From assembly GCA_964626735.1 (NCBI GenBank), contig CAZVIJ010000002.1, positions 1 through 64,000 on the forward strand: DNA of 64,000 bases, read 5' to 3'. The position numbers were made by a program, and so were the translations under genes. The notes under the pieces are model-generated. The model did not search any database, was not told the origin of the DNA, and worked only from the letters and a program-made list of their open reading frames with translations. The number at the start of each line of letters is the position of its first letter. Position 1 is the first letter of the stretch. This DNA comes from CAZVIJ01 sp964626735 (GTDB lineage: Bacteria > Patescibacteriota > Dojkabacteria > JAOAGR01). Positions 63,387 through 64,000 of the stretch are shown piece by piece.

Positions 63387-63962
63387 ATGTTACAAGACCA
63401 AGTAAAACAGGTAGTCGCCGATCACGAGGTGCATAGCGTGCGCCAATCGTCAGCGGTGCTGCTCATAGACATTGTGGTTTTGCAGGCGATATTTCTGCTT
63501 GTCATAATTGCACTGGGGTTTCTGCTCAGTCTTATCGGGTTGAGCCTTTTCAGCGGCATCTTCTTCATCATCTTCCTTACCCTGCTCGTCGTCGATGTGT
63601 ACCTCACGATTAATCGGGTACTCAATTGGAAGACGTACTATTACGTCATCAAGCCGAAAGCGGTTCTCGTAAAATCCGGAATTCTGCATAAGCGTGAAAA
63701 GCTCTACACGCTCAACCAAATCGATACCATTACGGTTGTGCAAAGTTTTATGGGACGACGATTCGGTTACGGCGACGTAAAGATATATAGCCCTACCCTC
63801 GTGGATCGGTTAATCCTGCACAATATCCCGAATCCGAAAGACATCGAGCGGCTTATCCTTACCGACTTGCCTGAGTCGCAGCAGCCGAATACGACAGAAC
63901 CGAAAGCGCAGCTTATCGATATCGATCCGCTTACGAACCCTGCAGCGCAAGGAAATTATTAA
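63387..63962 (+). CDS. bPH2-domain membrane protein (YdbS/YdbT-like)
   Basis: The 191-aa protein has two transmembrane helices (about residues 25-50 and 55-77), then a bacterial PH domain: YYYVIKPKAVLVKSGILHKREKLYTLNQIDTITVVQSFMGRRFGYGDVKIYS (given by its residue range, about 83-133). The order membrane pair then PH domain, with the Gly-x-G-D-V near the end, matches bPH_2 proteins. A Pro/Gln-rich tail closes it. Function of the family in the envelope is poorly known. Nothing more is seen from 63963 to 64000. Confidence 0.87.
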   Translation: MLQDQVKQVVADHEVHSVRQSSAVLLIDIVVLQAIFLLVIIALGFLLSLIGLSLFSGIFFIIFLTLLVVDVYLTINRVLNWKTYYYVIKPKAVLVKSGILHKREKLYTLNQIDTITVVQSFMGRRFGYGDVKIYSPTLVDRLILHNIPNPKDIERLILTDLPESQQPNTTEPKAQLIDIDPLTNPAAQGNY

Positions 63963-64000
63963 TGCACTAAAGCGTCCGCTTCAGTATTCGCTTATCGCTT

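Overview
The window reads as chromosome of a Candidate Phyla Radiation (Patescibacteria) bacterium. The sequence evidence is: very large, N-terminally membrane-anchored surface proteins built from LamG, phage-tail-fibre-like and beta-propeller repeats; C-terminal dockerin-like modules behind Pro/Thr linkers; many single-copy proteins matching no family I know; and tight packing with convergent overlaps. TGA is an ordinary stop codon, so recoded CPR lineages are unlikely. The dockerin style suggests a Microgenomates-like group, but that placement is inference. No rRNA, tRNA, CRISPR array, insertion sequence or integrase was recognised. No stretch above 300 bases lacks a gene. Two runs of 10 N mark assembly joins, and both lie inside genes.

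Layout. 1-6.8 kb: a partial ferric-reductase-like membrane protein, an unknown protein, an alpha/beta hydrolase split by a gap, a YheO/DauR-type regulator divergent from a PAS sensor, and a heavy-metal P-type ATPase. 6.8-12.9 kb: three envelope proteins (right-handed beta-helix, a 1214-aa beta-propeller protein with a Pro/Thr stalk, an anchored hydrolase). 13-20.4 kb: small unknowns, a DUF475/TerC-like membrane protein, a VanY-like carboxypeptidase homologue, a PL7 alginate lyase, small membrane proteins and a UPF0173 hydrolase. 20.5-36.4 kb: a 728-aa unknown, then a translationally coupled giant pair, a 2551-aa tail-fibre-like protein followed by a roughly 2023-aa protein with seven LamG domains. 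36.5-47.6 kb: a heptose-type sugar kinase with an SDR dehydratase, a cupin, a divergent Ser/Thr kinase, a YfcE phosphodiesterase, CorA, a MacB-type ABC pair and a second kinase-like protein. 47.6-64 kb: two dockerin proteins, a frameshifted 2H phosphoesterase, a Zn-ribbon protein, a metallophosphoesterase, VOC, RecT beside exonuclease III, a JAMM-like protein, an HD hydrolase, an M16 peptidase, a KGG-like disordered protein beside a candidate small RNA, and a bPH2 membrane protein.

Two themes tie the window together. First, an envelope system for adhesion and glycan handling: fibre plus multi-LamG adhesin, propeller protein, beta-helix, PL7 lyase, dockerin proteins and nucleotide-sugar enzymes. 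This fits a cell that attaches to hosts or polysaccharide, which is inference. Second, a consistent expression signal: about twenty genes on both strands have a TATAAT-like -10 box, often with the extended TGn, ending only 5-9 nt before the start codon and with no Shine-Dalgarno site. This predicts widespread leaderless mRNAs. A few genes (for example at 51088 and 879) have conventional promoter plus ribosome-binding-site layouts.
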